Assembly: GCA_017556805.1 (NCBI GenBank) | Contig: JAFYMC010000028.1 | Span: 62,001-126,000 of the forward strand | Reading direction: 5' to 3' | From: Lachnospiraceae bacterium | Lineage (GTDB): Bacteria; Bacillota; Clostridia; Lachnospirales; Lachnospiraceae | Length of the DNA: 64,000 nt | Shown here: in pieces, positions 63,720-64,000 of the stretch | Layout: every line of letters begins with the position of its first letter | Numbering within the stretch: the first letter of the stretch is position 1 | Notes under the pieces: model-generated | Told to the model about the DNA's origin: nothing | The model's input: the letters and a program-made list of their open reading frames with translations, nothing else | Databases searched by the model: none | Position numbers and translations under genes: made by a program

Positions 63720-64000
63720 TTACACAACAATATCCGGTGCATCTTCCTCTTCCGTAGCATAAACCGTAATCACAACCTTATGCGGCAGACAAACAATACT
63801 TTCGCCTTCTCTTGAAATCGGCTTATGGTCGGCGCAGATACCGTCCGGACAAGTTGCGGTTTCCATATAGGCCAGTCCGTCTCTTATCACCAGCACATTG
63901 ACTTCCTCGTTCTGTGCGCCGGTACGAATCTCCACTTTGACATCTTCTGCCAGAGAATAGGTACCGAACTCTTTTCCGTCTACCGTCACCACCACCTTAT
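63720..64000 (-). CDS. NusG domain II-containing protein (truncated by window edge)
   Basis: The C-terminal part (about 93 residues) of a NusG_II family protein: KEFGTYSLAEDVKVEIRTG, VLVIRDGLAYMETATCPDGICADHKPISREGESIVCLPHKVVITVY. The Cys-Pro-Asp-Gly-Ile-Cys pair and the later Cys-Leu-Pro-His form a conserved motif. Usual members have an N-terminal membrane helix, which here lies beyond position 64000; an in-frame GTG near 63995 is not a convincing start. Function unknown. Confidence 0.85.
   Translation of the reverse strand, partial: KVVVTVDGKEFGTYSLAEDVKVEIRTGAQNEEVNVLVIRDGLAYMETATCPDGICADHKPISREGESIVCLPHKVVITVYATEEEDAPDIVV

Overview
The window reads as chromosomal DNA of an anaerobic, low-to-mid GC Gram-positive bacterium of the Clostridia, most likely a Lachnospiraceae member. 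The basis is gene content (pyruvate formate-lyase with its activase, rubredoxin, cellobiose phosphorylase, GH3 and GH95 enzymes, ApbE, Gx transporter and NusG-II genes), strong AGGAGG-type ribosome binding sites, and TTGACA/TATAAT promoters. Genus cannot be fixed from the sequence alone. No insertion sequence, integrase, prophage, CRISPR array or rRNA is visible. There is one tRNA gene, tRNA-Thr(GGT).

Layout. 0-4 kb: Dabb protein, AzlCD amino-acid exporter, SDR epimerase and a LacI regulator, all on the minus strand. 4-17 kb: cellobiose phosphorylase (divergent from lacI, with LacI-type operators downstream of its promoter), enolase, M32 carboxypeptidase plus Cof-type phosphatase, a beta-CASP RNase-like protein, an ABC-F ATPase, a cytoplasmic GH3 enzyme and an orphan BlaI-type repressor. 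17-23 kb: last steps of IMP synthesis encoded as two separate genes (PurO-like cyclohydrolase and stand-alone AICAR formyltransferase), then a pyruvate formate-lyase operon in which the glycyl-radical domain is a separate cistron. 23-28 kb: small conserved proteins, a DUF3810 membrane protease-like protein, an M24 aminopeptidase P, and an ECF sigma factor overlapping a membrane protein gene. 28.9-36 kb: accessory-looking stretch with three secreted or lipid-anchored proteins (one of 1130 aa with a papain-like amidase domain and three SH3-like repeats), an XRE regulator and a toxin-antitoxin-like DUF4160/DUF2442-HTH pair. 36-42 kb: cytidylate-kinase-like protein and a complete branched-chain amino acid ABC transporter (livJ-livHMGF), then a 97-bp sequence repeated three times next to tRNA-Thr.

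42-48 kb: arginine biosynthesis (GNAT-argJ-argB-argD on the minus strand; argG on the plus strand) with maf between. 48-52.6 kb: Lgt with an unusual C-terminal extension, DUF4190 membrane protein, endonuclease IV, a FliD-like orphan and a small protein. 52.6-54.9 kb: an AT-rich island with a 529-aa membrane protein, a possible gene remnant and a divergent XRE regulator. 54.9-60.9 kb: rRNA methyltransferase and GtrA, rubredoxin, AraC regulator, YczE-like membrane protein and a GH95 fucosidase. 60.9-64 kb: ApbE flavin transferase, a duplicated-domain lipoprotein, a Gx transporter component and a truncated NusG-II protein, a set typical of extracytoplasmic flavin/redox clusters.

Together the genes describe a saccharolytic fermenter: cellobiose and plant or mucin oligosaccharides are cleaved inside the cell, glycolysis (enolase) feeds pyruvate to a two-piece PFL, and amino-acid uptake, arginine synthesis and purine synthesis support growth. 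The most notable items are the split PFL, the split/replaced PurH, the TA-like pair with its promoter-embedded operator, the Lgt fusion, the repeats at tRNA-Thr and the ECF sigma/membrane-protein pair.
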